Source of the DNA: Bactericera cockerelli
Taxonomy: Eukaryota > Arthropoda > Insecta > Hemiptera > Triozidae
DNA: 64,000 bases
Reading direction: 5' to 3'
Assembly: GCA_024516035.1 (NCBI GenBank)
Contig: CM044959.1
Location: 27,926,605-27,990,604 of the forward strand
The notes beneath the pieces were generated by a model that did not search any database, was not told the origin of the DNA, and was given only the letters and a program-made list of their open reading frames with translations. Positions 22,101-33,004 of the stretch are shown here, in pieces; position 1 is the first letter of the stretch, and every line of letters begins with the position of its first letter. Position numbers and translations under genes: made by a program.

Positions 22101-25100
22101 GACTTTGTTACTATGCGCTTACAATATGAATAATTCATTCATCCCAAAACGACAATTTCAATTTTTGAAAAAAGTTGAAAAAAACGCCAGCCTCAAATGT
22201 TTGGAGGGAACAGAATTTTCTTCGAAAAGTCTGCCCCAACCGGGGATCGAACTCGGGATCTCTGGACTACGGGCAGTAGACACAACCGTTACGCCACGGA
22301 GACTGGCGTACATATCATACATAGGAAAAACACAAAATGCGTTTTGAATCGTGCTCTTAACTAATTTTGGCTTCTAATTTTAGCTAGCTAGTCTGGTTTA
22401 GAATTTCCCGGTTTGCTCCCCGTCAAAATCCTGATACCAAGACGTTAAGATCTCTGATTTTTCCATAGTGTAAACACCAATAATTATTACCAGGGAAGGG
22501 GAACTGTAATGTTGTCTCCGCCACTAGTTTTCTCAACAGCAGCTGTAGGTCCAGGTATCTCCTCTCATCAAACGAAGCGGCATCGGAGAAAGGGAGGCAA
22601 GTCTTGACCAGATTCACATCAGGCATTAGGTTGAAGCCTGGATGTAAATTAAAATTTCATTTTGATTAGATAGCAAACAATGATTCTTGAAAAAACTAAA
22701 TCCTTGATTTAGGATTTAGTTCCCTATCTTCACATAAGTTTTCACAACCCAAATTCACATAATGATGGAGATAGGTTTAGGGCTCACATTAAAAATGACA
22801 CGAAAAACGAAGTACATTGTATGTAATTACTTAGAGTTAATATATCACAACTTTATTGGGTAACACAGCATTACCAGACTTCTAATCCTATCATTTGCTA
22901 AAGTACTTCATTATTTGCAGTAGTCATCGTGGCAGAGTGAGTTAGCGCGCTAGGTATTGCACGCATGGTGTCCTGGGTTGTAATAGAACTCGAAAAAGTA
23001 CAGGACGCTCTTAGTAATGCTGCGCTACCCACAAAAATTGTGAAGAGGCCTTGTGCTTCACCACAAATAAAATCATACATACTTCATTATTTGCTCGTAA
23101 TCCATCCAAAAGCCTCTCATTTTTTCTCACCAGATGGGAGCGGACACATAGCTTAATAGTAGAGAGCAGAAAAATCTCGGCCTTGCCGAGGATTGAACCC
23201 AGGTCACCGTACGTGTAAGCCTAGTGCGCTACTCCAATCGACCGCGGTGACTACTTGATAAGCGAAACATGAACTTGCCAATTTTGAGCAAATCATCATT
23301 TGCAAAGAGAATCAACTCCAGCTCGTGGCAAAGTTCAGAGTAGCGAGGTAACTTGGACAGGGTGACGATGTCTAGAATATAGACCATGTTTCTGGAGGCG
23401 ATCTGCAGCAGAGCCAAGCTATGGGATGATCCACCCTTCAGGTTAGGCTTCCATTCAGTGTCTAGACCTGGGAATAGTGAGAAGGTAGTAATTAGGTTTC
23501 CATTCAGTGTCTAGACCTGCCACTTGATCTTCCCGCAACGCAGACTCTTACTTATAGAAAAAAAAACTTAAAAAAGAAAAAAAAAACTTAAAAAAGAAAA
23601 AAAAAGATGAGTGTTTCATAGTCTTTTTTATTTCGTAGCCATGAAACAGGAGCTACTGTAGACGCTTGTGGTCTGTGTCGTAGCCTGCCCATTCTGTAGT
23701 ATGCCTCCCCTCTGATGGGCGAGAAGTGACACAATACTTCCCATTTAAGTGCTGGGTCAACAAGAGCGCACCGGAAGGTATGGCAAGCGAGTGCTTAACC
23801 ACTGAGCTAATCGCGCGTTATTGTATTGTATTGTATATTCTTCTATAAAGATATTATAGAAAATACCCATTTTTAAAGTTATCAAATTTGTGTTAGTCAT
23901 AATGTGATATCACAATAAAATTACTCAAACTCATTTCACTAAATTTTTGCTGAGCTTTGGAATCGAACTACCGACCGACGGTTACGAGTCCGCCTCTTTA
24001 TTGATCAAGCTACTGAGGTCGGTTAGTTCGGCAGTGTTAAATATTGTATTCAATGTTTCTTTTTATTTATTTTTTTAGAGGCAACTTATTACACTATACT
24101 TATTCATCATCATAGGGTGGCGTCATCGAGAACGATGGTAGCCAGACAGTGGAGGAATGACTCAGCACTTCTACCACTGTCTTTACAAGGAGGCTAATAA
24201 TTGACAAGGGCCCCCAGAACCAAGGCAATGCTGGTCTACTCCCTGTTTATAGCCCCCCAGCCAGACCTGTTTATAGTCCCCCGCCAAACCCCCCCAGCCC
24301 CCAGCCAGACTATACTTATTACCTACCTAAAGGTGTGTTGCGTTCCATTTTAGCAAAGTCTTGTAAAGTTGAGGCAAACTTCTCACAGGTGTCTACAAGA
24401 ATCACATGGTCAGGAGGCAAAGTTAGACTGTAGTATTCATCAACTTTGATATCATTCCAATCTGAAAACAAAAGTAATACATATAATAAGTATAGAACAC
24501 AAAATAACGCGTGTTCGAAGTAAAACCGAATACTTCTGTTTTCGTAAAAACTAAGAACCACTGAACCCTGAACATTCGACACAACAAGTTAAACAATATT
24601 TGAAATACATATAGCCGAAAATTTCATTTTAAAATATAAAGTTGTCTTGCAAATGTCAGTTAGTGCCTTGCCAGTCCTGCTAAACTGCCGAAATTAAAAA
24701 AGAGACTCACCGTTGATGGGAGCGGGAGAATTCTCTTCCTCAGCTATCTTCTCTCTTAGGTCAAACCCAGGGAGATTTGGATTGAGTTTGAATTTGTTGC
24801 ACCAATAGTAAGCTTCCTTGTACTCGATATATTCTACACATTTTTCTACGAGAAACTTCTGTAGCGGAGGATTATCCTTCACTATATCCAGAGCCATTTC
24901 ACGCCAGCTTTCTAAATCTGAAACAGAGAAATGTTCAAATAGAAAACACATGACCTGATAACCAACGTTGGTTTCAACTACATTACTAAATGGTCATATT
25001 ACGGCGGAAGTTTCAGCCACCATTTGCTGAACAAACAACCCAGCAACTCACATTAACTTCACCCAGCCTTGCGGCCTGAAATGGCCAGCAGAACGTGGTT

Positions 25101-28100
25101 TGCCAATACATCTTCCCAACACGCTAGACGTTGTTCAACTTCATTGATCGGATGGTGTATTCAACGTGCCATCTCCACTGGTAAATAATTTAAGTAAAAA
25201 CAGAACATACTTAGAGATTTCTCTTGGAAATATTTATCGGCAACGAATTTTAGAGTGTTCTTCTGCTTATTGCCCAAGGCATTGGCACAAGCAGACTGGG
25301 GTATTTTGTTTTCCTTCTGTAGACGCACGATCAGCTTTCCCAGAGGTTTAAATCGAACCGACTCGAACTTAACTTCTGGTATGTCTTGTTCACTGAAAAT
25401 AATAAATAAAGATTTATTAATGAAAAATAATTAAGAGTTACTATGTTTGTTTTTGTTTGCAAAATATGTATGAATCTTTTGCAAGTTTAGTATAAAATCA
25501 ATTCTTGTCACTTAAAAATTAAATCACATGATTGTTCCAAGGTTCATGATTTTAATCTTTTCCTAAAACCAATTTCTAGGCGTCTTCTATTTTTTTATGT
25601 AAAAAATCAGTCCCTTATAAAAGTACTCTTCTTTATATTAATTATTTATGCCAAGAGTCAATTCTTTGAATTAACTTTTGGCATTGTCTAGTAAAAGATA
25701 TATATATTTTTTTTTACAAATATTCATGCTGCCCGCCATATTTGTATGGTGGGCAGCATAGCCGAGGGTATAAATAAGGTACCTACCTTATTCTAAATAC
25801 TAATAAACAATATGACCTATCTAAGAATAAGAAGTTAAATTGAGTAAAAAAAATTACCATGCAATAGTTTTCACATCATTATCCAGGCTTCGAGAAGCCA
25901 ACAATTGATCTAGAAACTTCAGAAGTGGAATCTGCAGCGTAGGATGATTTTTTAGGCCTTCTTCTACAAATGCCAACTTGTTTTGAAACACAAATGGGAT
26001 GAGGAAATCAAATATGGATACCTCCGACTGTAGATTGAACTCCTAAAATAAAAAGAGAAATACGGTCATGGCTGTAAAAAAATTCAATGAATATTAAAAG
26101 AAAATGTAATCAATATATGCATGGCCCTTCGAACATTGTCTGTCCACAGAGCTACTTTTGTACCCTTTATTTTCAAGCAATAAAAAATGACATGACAGTA
26201 ACAAAATCCAAAACTCGAATATTTTTTGTTGTTGTTGTCAATTGTAATAACTTTACCCAATTTGAATGGGCTTTAAACCAAGGTGAAAGACATTAATTTC
26301 AAAGATATTTCTTTTAAAATAACACTCTATGAAAATGTTTTATGTTGAACAGAGTACAGGAAAAATTGTAAACTTACAAAAATTGAACATAAATTTCTCT
26401 TATTGATTTACCTGTACAATGAGTTGAATTTCTCTATACTTGTGATTCTTTTTGAGTGTAGGAAGCAAGTCGTCTAGAATCCAGCTGACCTCCGTGTCAC
26501 ACTGGAATGCAAGGCGCAGTTTGTTCAAAGTTTCAGCACAGGAGAAGAGAACCCACTTCTTGAGAATAATATGCTTCAATTCTTGATGAAGATAGGGAAC
26601 AAACATGTGACGGCGTGGTTCAATCCAGGAATTGAAATGGCCGAGAACTGAGGAATAGTATTGAATAATATCAGTATGACCTAGCCTAGAGAATAAAACT
26701 CAGCCTGAGAAGAAAGACATGGGACGGACATTTACCCCTCTTGTCACTTCAATGTCACACCTTAAGTTAAAGTTGTTAGATATTAAATAATATCTGTCTA
26801 TACATATTTCTACCTGAATCTCTGTTTCTATATCTGTCTGAATGAGAAAATCTTGAGTCCCTTCGTCATTCTAAAATTTTAGAACCCCAATGAGGATGTA
26901 TAGGTACTAAATTTCAACAATTTTGAAGAATCCGGTCGGAAGTTATCGCGAAACAGACAAACAAACAGACGATCGAAAGCCAAATCGTCCAGTACCCTAG
27001 TTAAAACAGAACCTCATTGTGTTCGCTTAATTAAAAGCACAATGAATTACCTGCAGGAAACAAAGTCTTGTTATTTTTTGACCTCTCGCCAGGTATGTCG
27101 ACTAAGAGGCATGTGGTGCTGGAGTAAGGATCAGGAAATGTGCTGAAGAAATCTGTGACACTCTTTGAAAAAAAGGTGCCTTGTTTCCCTGTAGACAAAA
27201 GAGAAACATTTAATGGAATCTCTATATATAAAACAGAAAAAAGGACTACCTACCTACCTACCTACCTACCTATGTTTGTTTGTTTGTTTGTTTGTCCGGA
27301 GTTGTTTAGCCAAAACGGTAAGAGATAGCGAAAAATGTCTCAGAATTGACCCCCCCAAAACCATTATCGCTTTGTCCAGAAAAATTATAAAAATTTCAAA
27401 AAGGCATTGCTGTCCAGCAGTACGGACAGCAATTTGAAATTTAGTCCCGTTGCAAAGCACGGGCAAACGGCTAGTATGCAGAATAAGATTAAAAACCACT
27501 GCATATGAACATAAAGAAGACGAAGTGTACTTGTTCTTTTTAAACAAATCATTGTAAAGAATCAAATCTAATACACATATTACCAAGTTGTTATAAGATG
27601 AAAATTTTACAGTTTTAAAATAAATTTCTTTAAAAAATACAGCCTTAAAACCTGATTTGATTAAATATATTTTTTGTTATTAGCGAGTTGCGGCGCGGTG
27701 CGTTCAGCAAGGCATGGCCATACCTCGTGAAAGAACAATATTTGGTAATTATGTATATGTATAGGTAGCTAATTTTATACATTACTGTTGGGACAGCCAG
27801 ATTTGAGTGTCAAAAATTTCAATTTAAAAAAATGTTCATTTTGAAGAAAAAAAAAACACTACCATTAGGAACCATACTAAATTTCAGTTCATCAGATAAT
27901 TATGTAGTTCGCGAGATATGCCGGTATTTGAAAACTCGGTTGATAACTCAACTTTTGAAAGATGGTCAGTTTGAATAGCACACTATATCAGTTACAAAAC
28001 CGACCTCAGTAGCTTGATCGATAAGGCCTGGAGGTAACCTGGAGGTCGGTGTAACCTGGAGGTCGGTGGTTCAAGTCCCGGTTTCAGCGTAGATTTAGTA

Positions 28101-31100
28101 AAGCGAGTTTGAGTAGTTGTGATATCACGAAAGTGATTAACACAAATATGATAACTTATATCAGTTACAATATCATTGGTATTTCATGCAAAATTTCATA
28201 TTGAAAAAAGATAAACTTTTATTACCACTTACTTCAATTTGAAACTTTGAATAAATTAGCAACCAACCATTTTTTTCTTCACAATTTTGTTTTATGCCTG
28301 CTGAATTTTCGAAGAACAATTCATCATTAACAAAAAAAGAGTGAGTCACCTAACTCACTGAAACCATTGGAATTGACTATATTTAACTATGTCGTTACCA
28401 TTTTAGATTGACTTACAAATGAGCCAGACGTTCTTTATGTGTGCCACCCACTTGGTGAGCATATCCTGGTGAGATTCAGGCACAAACTTGTGTACATGCG
28501 TGACACACACCACATTGCAGTGCATCGTGTGTTGGTGCTCTTGCCTTGAATCACATGAACTCTCAGCTAAGGAGGCTTCATTATTTACACTACTAGTATC
28601 ACATGAGTTGTTAGCAGAGGAGGCTTCAATATTTATAGTACTAGAATCACATGAGCTATCATTCAAGATCACTCTCTCAGGTGCTCCATCACAGGTAATG
28701 TTATTGGAAGAAGTTTTTTGGCTTTTATTGCTAGCTACATTGCTGTAGGATAGGTTGATTCCAGTTGTACTATCACAGGCAGTAGAATAATTTGTACTTG
28801 GAGAATCACAAGAAGTCAATTGTCTGTCAGACTTGCCATAGTTTGTACTAGATTGTACTTGGTTGGTATACTCATTATATGATCTGTTTGTTATGGGTGC
28901 TTGATAATAATCTTGTCTTGGTGCTGAGTGATTTTGGGTTCTCTGAAAGAAGAAAAAAAGAACAAGAATCAGAACTGCTTGTCAGTTATTATATTACAAT
29001 GTTCACTTTGACTCTTATAATGGTACTTACCACAGATTTCAAAGTGCAGCATACATAAGTCTAATGTATATTTTCGTGTAAAATGGGAAATTTGTCAACT
29101 AAGAAAGTCAAGAAAAAAATTAAAATTACTAAAAAACTTAAAAGCTAAATTCCAACCTGACTATAAGCCTGCCACTTGAGGTTTCAATTAAAACTGTATG
29201 TCCAGAATACTGTTCCACAGACTGTTCCTTGGCAATTTGCTGTTAATTAGCCTCCCTTAAAGATAACACTATCAATGTATGCTATGTTTAGACCAAAAGA
29301 AGGAACAGTAGGTACCACTTGTATTTTATTTATTCTACCATTTTTTTACTTTCCTTATCCTATAATAAGGAAAGTATTATTCAGTATTAAAGTTTAACTT
29401 TTTTGGAACTCAGCCCTAATTCACTGGTATTTTGAGGGGATCCCACTTGGACTAAATTTTTTATTATTCACCCTAGATGGGGGTTGTGACAGATTTTGAC
29501 ATCAAATCCAATAATTTTTAGCTAGCTGTTACTATTGAGTCATTAGTGGCAAAAATTTAACCAGTTTATTTTGTTTGAAATATATATTATATTTAAAAAA
29601 ATATATTTTGAACTTCAAACATAGTCTGTGTTTAGTTTATCTCTACATAGGTACTTACATTTAGTTGATAGAACATCCCTCTACCTCTACCCCTCTTTCT
29701 TGGTCCAGTTGGTGTAACATTATCAACTGATGTAACACCTCTTGGGTAAGATGACATATTTGCTGAAATTTAAATTGTAACATGAATAATAATGTAATTT
29801 TATTGTAACTCAAGAAATTCAATTTAAATTGACCTAAAATTTGTTTAGTAGGTTATTAACTTATTAATAATGGTATCAATTAAACTACATACAATGATTA
29901 TTTTAGAACAGTTAATCTTTCCCAAAAAAAACCTAAGCCTCCTAGAGCTTGGAACTATTATCATATTAAATTTAATATGTTTAATTTCTGGATGGCCATG
30001 CCTTGATCAACATCCAGAAATGACAAACTAGTATTTTCTAATAAAATTCTAATAAATATATTCACTTTCTAGATACCCATGTGGTTTAATACGGAACTCT
30101 TGTGTTTGGCTAGTGCTCTGTTAGAGAAAGCACATTTCATAGAGGAAAATTAGCCAAATGTTTACATGAAGTTGTATGAGTATACCTCCAAGGGGGAAGA
30201 AATTAAAAAATATCTACTGTACCCATACAAACCACTTGAAAGTTGGGCTTTTCTGCCAAAATAACACTTCCTAGGGAAAAAATCAAAATTGGATTTTATT
30301 TGTTTTAATCAACCAAAAGTTAACTTAACTTTTCAGCCCAAAATATCATTACTAATAATAATAATAATAATAATGCTTTTTCTTTGTGTTATTATGTCAC
30401 AATTTTAGTGGGTAGCGCAGAATCATAGGACTTTACCACTTTAATTTACAATATCTAGTATTATTTTTTTGCCTAAAATTCTGCCACTGGTCGCTGCTTC
30501 ACATTAAAGCAGCTACTCATTTTTCCTCACGAGGTATGAGTGGACCCCGAACATCCAAGTACAGAGCAGAAAAAATCCTCCCCCGCTGGGAATCGAACCC
30601 AGGTCACCATGTGTGCAATGCCTAGCGCGCTAACTTGCTCTGCCACAGTGACTACTAAATATCACTACTGCTGATTGATGGGCATGGACATGGACCAAAT
30701 AGGATTTTTGAATTATGTTTTCCCCTTGAACACACTATTCCCATTATGCTCAAATCTTTTTTTCAACTACCATACCAACAACAAACTCTGATTTGTTAAT
30801 TTTAGCAAAATAACCAAACAGTGAGTTGTGTGATGGTTGAAAGGAAGATTTGGGGATCATGAGAGTGAGAGTAGTTTCTGGAATGAGGAACTGGTGACTT
30901 TTACACATGGTCCATAAAGCAATTTGCAAAACACTAAAATAGTACCAAATCAATGCACCCTAGTGCCAAGTATGTACCTATACTAACATTCTAAATGTAT
31001 ATTGACCATCAGGAACATTATAGATTTTTCTCACCTGATTGGCAACTACTGTCCACAAATGACCCATTACCTCTCCCTCTACCTCTGCCTGGAAATCTCA

Positions 31101-31113
31101 CAGAGTTACTCAT
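19133..31113 (-). CDS. nbr: Nibbler / EXD3 / mut-7-like 3'-5' exoribonuclease (3' end missing)
   Basis: DEDDy exoribonuclease; in flies Nibbler trims 3' ends of miRNAs and piRNAs. Exons, 5' to 3': 31113-31035, 29762-29659, 28942-28417, 27188-27051, 26647-26412, 26042-25858, 25392-25211, 24917-24711, 24461-24327, 23467-23279, 22637-22491, 22059-21797, 21235-21096, 20221-20131, 19258-19133. All phases join, giving 916 residues. The intron after 23279 is GC-AG; the others are GT-AG. Residues 1-60 are RG-rich and 60-200 Ser/Asn/Cys-rich; a helical region precedes the nuclease. Catalytic residues seen: D600 and E602 (DTEW), D667, Y752 and D756 (YAALD). The C-terminal Mut7-C domain begins near residue 820 (VSFMCD). 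The frame stops in FRCE, where Mut7-C proteins continue into a zinc ribbon, so at least one exon is missing. The ATG follows a splice acceptor at 31147, implying an untranslated first exon. Confidence 0.9.
19310..19608 (-). repeat. tRNA-type SINE, GTAGTCACCGTGGCC family (antisense)
   Basis: Read on the minus strand: head GTCACCGTGGCCGAGTGAGT, B box GGTTCGATCTCC, body with CCTCGCGAGGAAAAATCAG, and a tail of ATT/AAT repeats (plus strand 19313-19330). Full-length by comparison with 30350-30655. Confidence 0.85.
20409..20533. mobile_element. MITE, ~125 bp, GGGCCGAATTATAAAAC termini
   Basis: The left end GGGGCCGAATTATAAAAC and right end GTTATAATTTGGCTC are imperfect inverted repeats. The left end matches the outer element at 37196-37492. 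It sits in a Nibbler intron. Confidence 0.6.
20771..21025 (+). repeat. 5S-rRNA-derived SINE
   Basis: The first ~95 bp align by eye with insect 5S rRNA, including TTGAATACACCGGTTC, ACACCGAAGTTAAGC and the internal promoter box GGATGGGTGACC. A non-5S body (GGTTTGTGAGTTTCCTGCGA) and the tail GCGACGTTAAACCCCACTTA follow. A near-identical copy is at 51849-52133. The body and A-rich tail show a retroposon and not a 5S gene. Confidence 0.88.
22168..22308 (-). repeat. tRNA-type SINE, CCAGCCTCCGTGGCGTAAC family
   Basis: Minus-strand head ending in the B-box stretch GAGTTCGATCCCCGGTTGG. Related copies are at 33545-33672 and 56925-57066. It lies in a Nibbler intron. Confidence 0.75.
22918..23075 (+). 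repeat. tRNA-type SINE, GTAGTCACCGTGGCC family
   Basis: Head GTAGTCATCGTGGCAGAGTG and body stretch TGCTGCGCTACCCACAAAAA, with the 3' phrase GAGGCCTTGTG also present at 41195-41485. Lies in a Nibbler intron. Confidence 0.75.
23090..23252 (-). repeat. tRNA-type SINE, GTAGTCACCGTGGCC family (antisense)
   Basis: GATTGAACCCAGGTCACCGT and CGACCGCGGTGACTAC are the reverse complement of the family head. It is arranged tail to tail with the copy at 22918. Confidence 0.75.
23443..23519. repeat. 49-bp tandem duplication across a Nibbler acceptor
   Basis: The 28-bp segment containing CATTCAGTGTCTAGACCTG occurs at 23443-23470 and 23492-23519. On the minus strand it contains the CAG acceptor and the first codons of the exon that carries DTEW, so a second CAG lies 49 nt upstream of the one in use. 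Using it would shift the frame. Confidence 0.85.
23605..23822 (-). repeat. tRNA-type SINE, GCGCGATTAGCTCAG family (antisense)
   Basis: Reverse complement of the element at 34402-34696: GAGTGTTTCATAG, GAAGTGACACAATACTTCCC and TTAACCACTGAGCTAATCGC are shared. Lies in a Nibbler intron. Confidence 0.8.
23888..24028 (-). repeat. tRNA-type SINE, GACCTCAGTAGCTTGATC family (antisense)
   Basis: GTGATATCACAA, GGAATCGAACTACCGACC and TTGATCAAGCTACTGAGGTC are the reverse complement of the copies at 10464 and 27998. Confidence 0.75.
25045..25176 (-). repeat. 5S-type SINE relic (antisense)
   Basis: The tail-side phrase TTCACCCAGCCTTGCGGCC and the head-side phrase GGTGTATTCAACGTGCCATC are degraded reverse-complement parts of the element at 20771. 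The TTGAATACACC head is still recognisable. Confidence 0.6.
26830..27020. repeat. Interspersed repeat, inverted copy of the family at 10840
   Basis: Shares, in reverse orientation and with divergence, the AACCCCAATGAGG, CGGTCGGAAGTTATCGCG and CAGACAAACAAACAGACG region. Lies in a Nibbler intron. Confidence 0.4.
27219..27474 (+). mobile_element. Non-autonomous Helitron, 256 bp
   Basis: The 5' end TCTCTATATATAAAA is preceded by A. The 3' end has a hairpin (CCCGTTGCAAAGCACGGG, 27445-27462) seven bases before CTAG, followed by T, which is the usual Helitron A/T insertion. The interior holds a CCTA/GTTT simple repeat and no coding frame. It begins 29 bp upstream (transcript sense) of a Nibbler 3' splice site. 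Confidence 0.85.
27998..28160 (+). repeat. tRNA-type SINE, GACCTCAGTAGCTTGATC family
   Basis: Same head and tail as at 10464. An internal short duplication of GTAACCTGGAGGTCGGT lies in front of the B box. Confidence 0.8.
28544..28665 (-). repeat. 48-bp in-frame coding repeat in Nibbler
   Basis: About 2.4 units of 48 bp encode a 16-residue repeat built on S/N-S-C-D-S/T-S and E-A-S. Substitutions are mostly at synonymous or conservative positions. It lies in the low-complexity N-terminal exon, well away from the nuclease domain. Confidence 0.8.
29351..29640. repeat. Diverged interspersed repeat with ACTTTCCTTAT hairpin end
   Basis: A terminal hairpin (ACTTTCCTTAT, 5 nt, then its complement at 29351-29378) precedes a body with TTATTATTCACCCTAGATGG and GGGGGTTGTGAC. 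Matching phrases in reverse lie at 46600-46830. No coding frame. Confidence 0.45.
30350..30655 (-). repeat. tRNA-type SINE, GTAGTCACCGTGGCC family (antisense, full length)
   Basis: An AAT-repeat tail (30350-30373), GGGTAGCGCAGAATCATAGG, TCCTCACGAGGTATGAGTGG and GAATCGAACCCAGGTCACCA are in the same order as in the copy at 19310-19608. Lies in Nibbler intron 1. Confidence 0.85.
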
Positions 31114-31427
31114 GACTTGGTATTAATCAAAACATTGGGCAGAGTTCTGAAAAATTAAATGAGCATTTTGTTTGGTCAAGCAAAAAGGCTTATGCATAAT
31201 GTATGTTTTATTTCATTATTTTGTATTATTTCTCTACATCTACCTATTAGTAATCAATAAGAGTACTTTAGTTTTCCCAATGGAGTATTAGAAACCACAA
31301 AATTTTGGTTGTGAGTCCACCACCTTATCAATCAAAATATTGAGGTTTGTATGAAATATTAAATAGGTAATAGTACAAGTAATGGTTCATAAAGGCAGTG
31401 AAGCTTGGCTGTTTTAGATCATTGAAC

Positions 31428-31625
31428 AATCTACTCAAATTAATCTCACCCAGACTGAGTGGGGCCGGGAATAGCCAGCATCATGACTATCATGAGGGTA
31501 TGAATTAGAATCTTCAATTCTTCACTCATTCAAGTCCTAACTGGGTAACCTTGCTGGATGTTGTTTAACTTCAGTGACAGAACAAGAACTGGTGTATTCA
31601 ACATGCCATCAACACTGGGTACTGC
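31428..31625 (-). repeat. 5S-type SINE (antisense, diverged)
   Basis: Reverse complement of the element at 20771: CTCACCCAGACTGAGTGGGG, CTGGGTAACCTTGCTGGATG and GGTGTATTCAACATGCCATC are recognisable. It lies upstream of the Nibbler start codon, probably in a 5' UTR intron. Confidence 0.7.
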
Positions 31626-31957
31626 ACTCTTTGGATCTATGGGTATATCTTGAAGATCACTAGGTAGTACTTGTATACCTACCTACATTCATTTCTTGGA
31701 TACTGGTACTTGAAGCACTTTTGACAAAATCCACTCCATAGAGAGGCACTGATACCTTAAGCTTTACCATTCACAGGGATGATAAATTGAGGCATTAATA
31801 TCGGGTGGCTACTGACACTTGGAATGCTTTGGTAATACAGCCCTGAAGCATGAAGTTTAACTTTGGGTTGTCAAGCAAAGGTAAAGGATCTGTCATTCTT
31901 AAATTTCTTAAAAAGAGGATTGAATTTTTATTTTAGGAATTTCTTATGTTAACTTTA

Positions 31958-32284
31958 GTCGTATTTTTCTTTCTAACCAGAAAAAATTTCCTGGTTAGGT
32001 TTTTTCCAAATATTTCCATTTTATTCCAAGGTCATTCGTAAAAGAAAAATGCGTTTGGTTACTTTTAAAGATAAACAATGGACTTAACCTATAAAAGAAC
32101 TGGAAGCAAGAATTTTCTACTTCCACTTTGGTTAGCAAACTCTACTGGCGCTATCTTGACGAATCCTTTGGAACTAACGTTTTTCGTGTTTTTTATAACT
32201 TTGGAAGTGGAAATTTTTCCTCTTCCAAAAGAAAAATGACTTGCTTCCAGTTTGGTTAACTTTGGTTAGAAAGAAAAATACGGC
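31958..32284 (+). mobile_element. MITE copy A, 327 bp
   Basis: The termini GTCGTATTTTTCTTTCTAACC and GGTTAGAAAGAAAAATACGGC form a ~21-bp terminal inverted repeat. A second subterminal pair (CTTCCAGTTTGGTTAAC and similar) is present. The sequence appears identical to copy B at 32301-32627. Confidence 0.88.
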
Positions 32285-32300
32285 AATAGTGAAGCATTGA

Positions 32301-32627
32301 GTCGTATTTTTCTTTCTAACCAGAAAAAATTTCCTGGTTAGGTTTTTTCCAAATATTTCCATTTTATTCCAAGGTCATTCGTAAAAGAAAAATGCGTTTG
32401 GTTACTTTTAAAGATAAACAATGGACTTAACCTATAAAAGAACTGGAAGCAAGAATTTTCTACTTCCACTTTGGTTAGCAAACTCTACTGGCGCTATCTT
32501 GACGAATCCTTTGGAACTAACGTTTTTCGTGTTTTTTATAACTTTGGAAGTGGAAATTTTTCCTCTTCCAAAAGAAAAATGACTTGCTTCCAGTTTGGTT
32601 AACTTTGGTTAGAAAGAAAAATACGGC
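32301..32627 (+). mobile_element. MITE copy B, 327 bp
   Basis: Direct repeat of copy A at a period of 343 bp, separated by a 16-bp spacer. By eye I find no difference between the two. An older inverted relative is at 833-1120. Confidence 0.88.
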
Positions 32628-32639
32628 ATTTGATTTCAC

Positions 32640-32980
32640 GGATTTTAGGATTTGAATTTGAAATTATTTTCTCGGAGGTTTTTTATTAGTTGTACATCTG
32701 GCAACGCTGAAAATACCTACTACCTCGAAATTTAGCCCGTACCGCCATCTTTGAATTTCAAGCATGTTGTTACTTGTGTTTTAACTTTAACGAACTTGTT
32801 ATCAAAGATTTTTTTACGACTTCACTTTATCTCGTCAGTGTCTTTCTTTTTCTTTCTAAGTCGAACAGAAAGTTCTAAATAGTGTGCAGTTACACTATAG
32901 TTACCTATCAATACTAAATACTTTCCAATTTCTTATAAGACAATCAACAAGGATAATTTGGAAATTTTCAAGGTATGAAG
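32640..32980. promoter_or_regulatory. Possible shared upstream region of Nibbler and the coiled-coil gene
   Basis: Between two divergent genes, free of obvious repeats. On the minus strand it contains AAGATGGCGG (about 32745-32755), a motif often seen at transcription starts. On the plus strand a possible donor (TTTTCAAG/GTATGA near 32971) could close a first non-coding exon. Both are weak single-site signals. Confidence 0.3.
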
Positions 32981-33004
32981 TCTGAAATCTATGGAAAAAA
33001 TGAT

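Noticed and set aside
21767..22138. Separate small gene of 123 codons
   Set aside because: It is a Nibbler exon (22059-21797) plus intron read-through; phases join to exons on both sides.
31958..32627. CRISPR-like direct repeats
   Set aside because: Only two 327-bp units with terminal inverted repeats, in an animal genome; these are MITEs.
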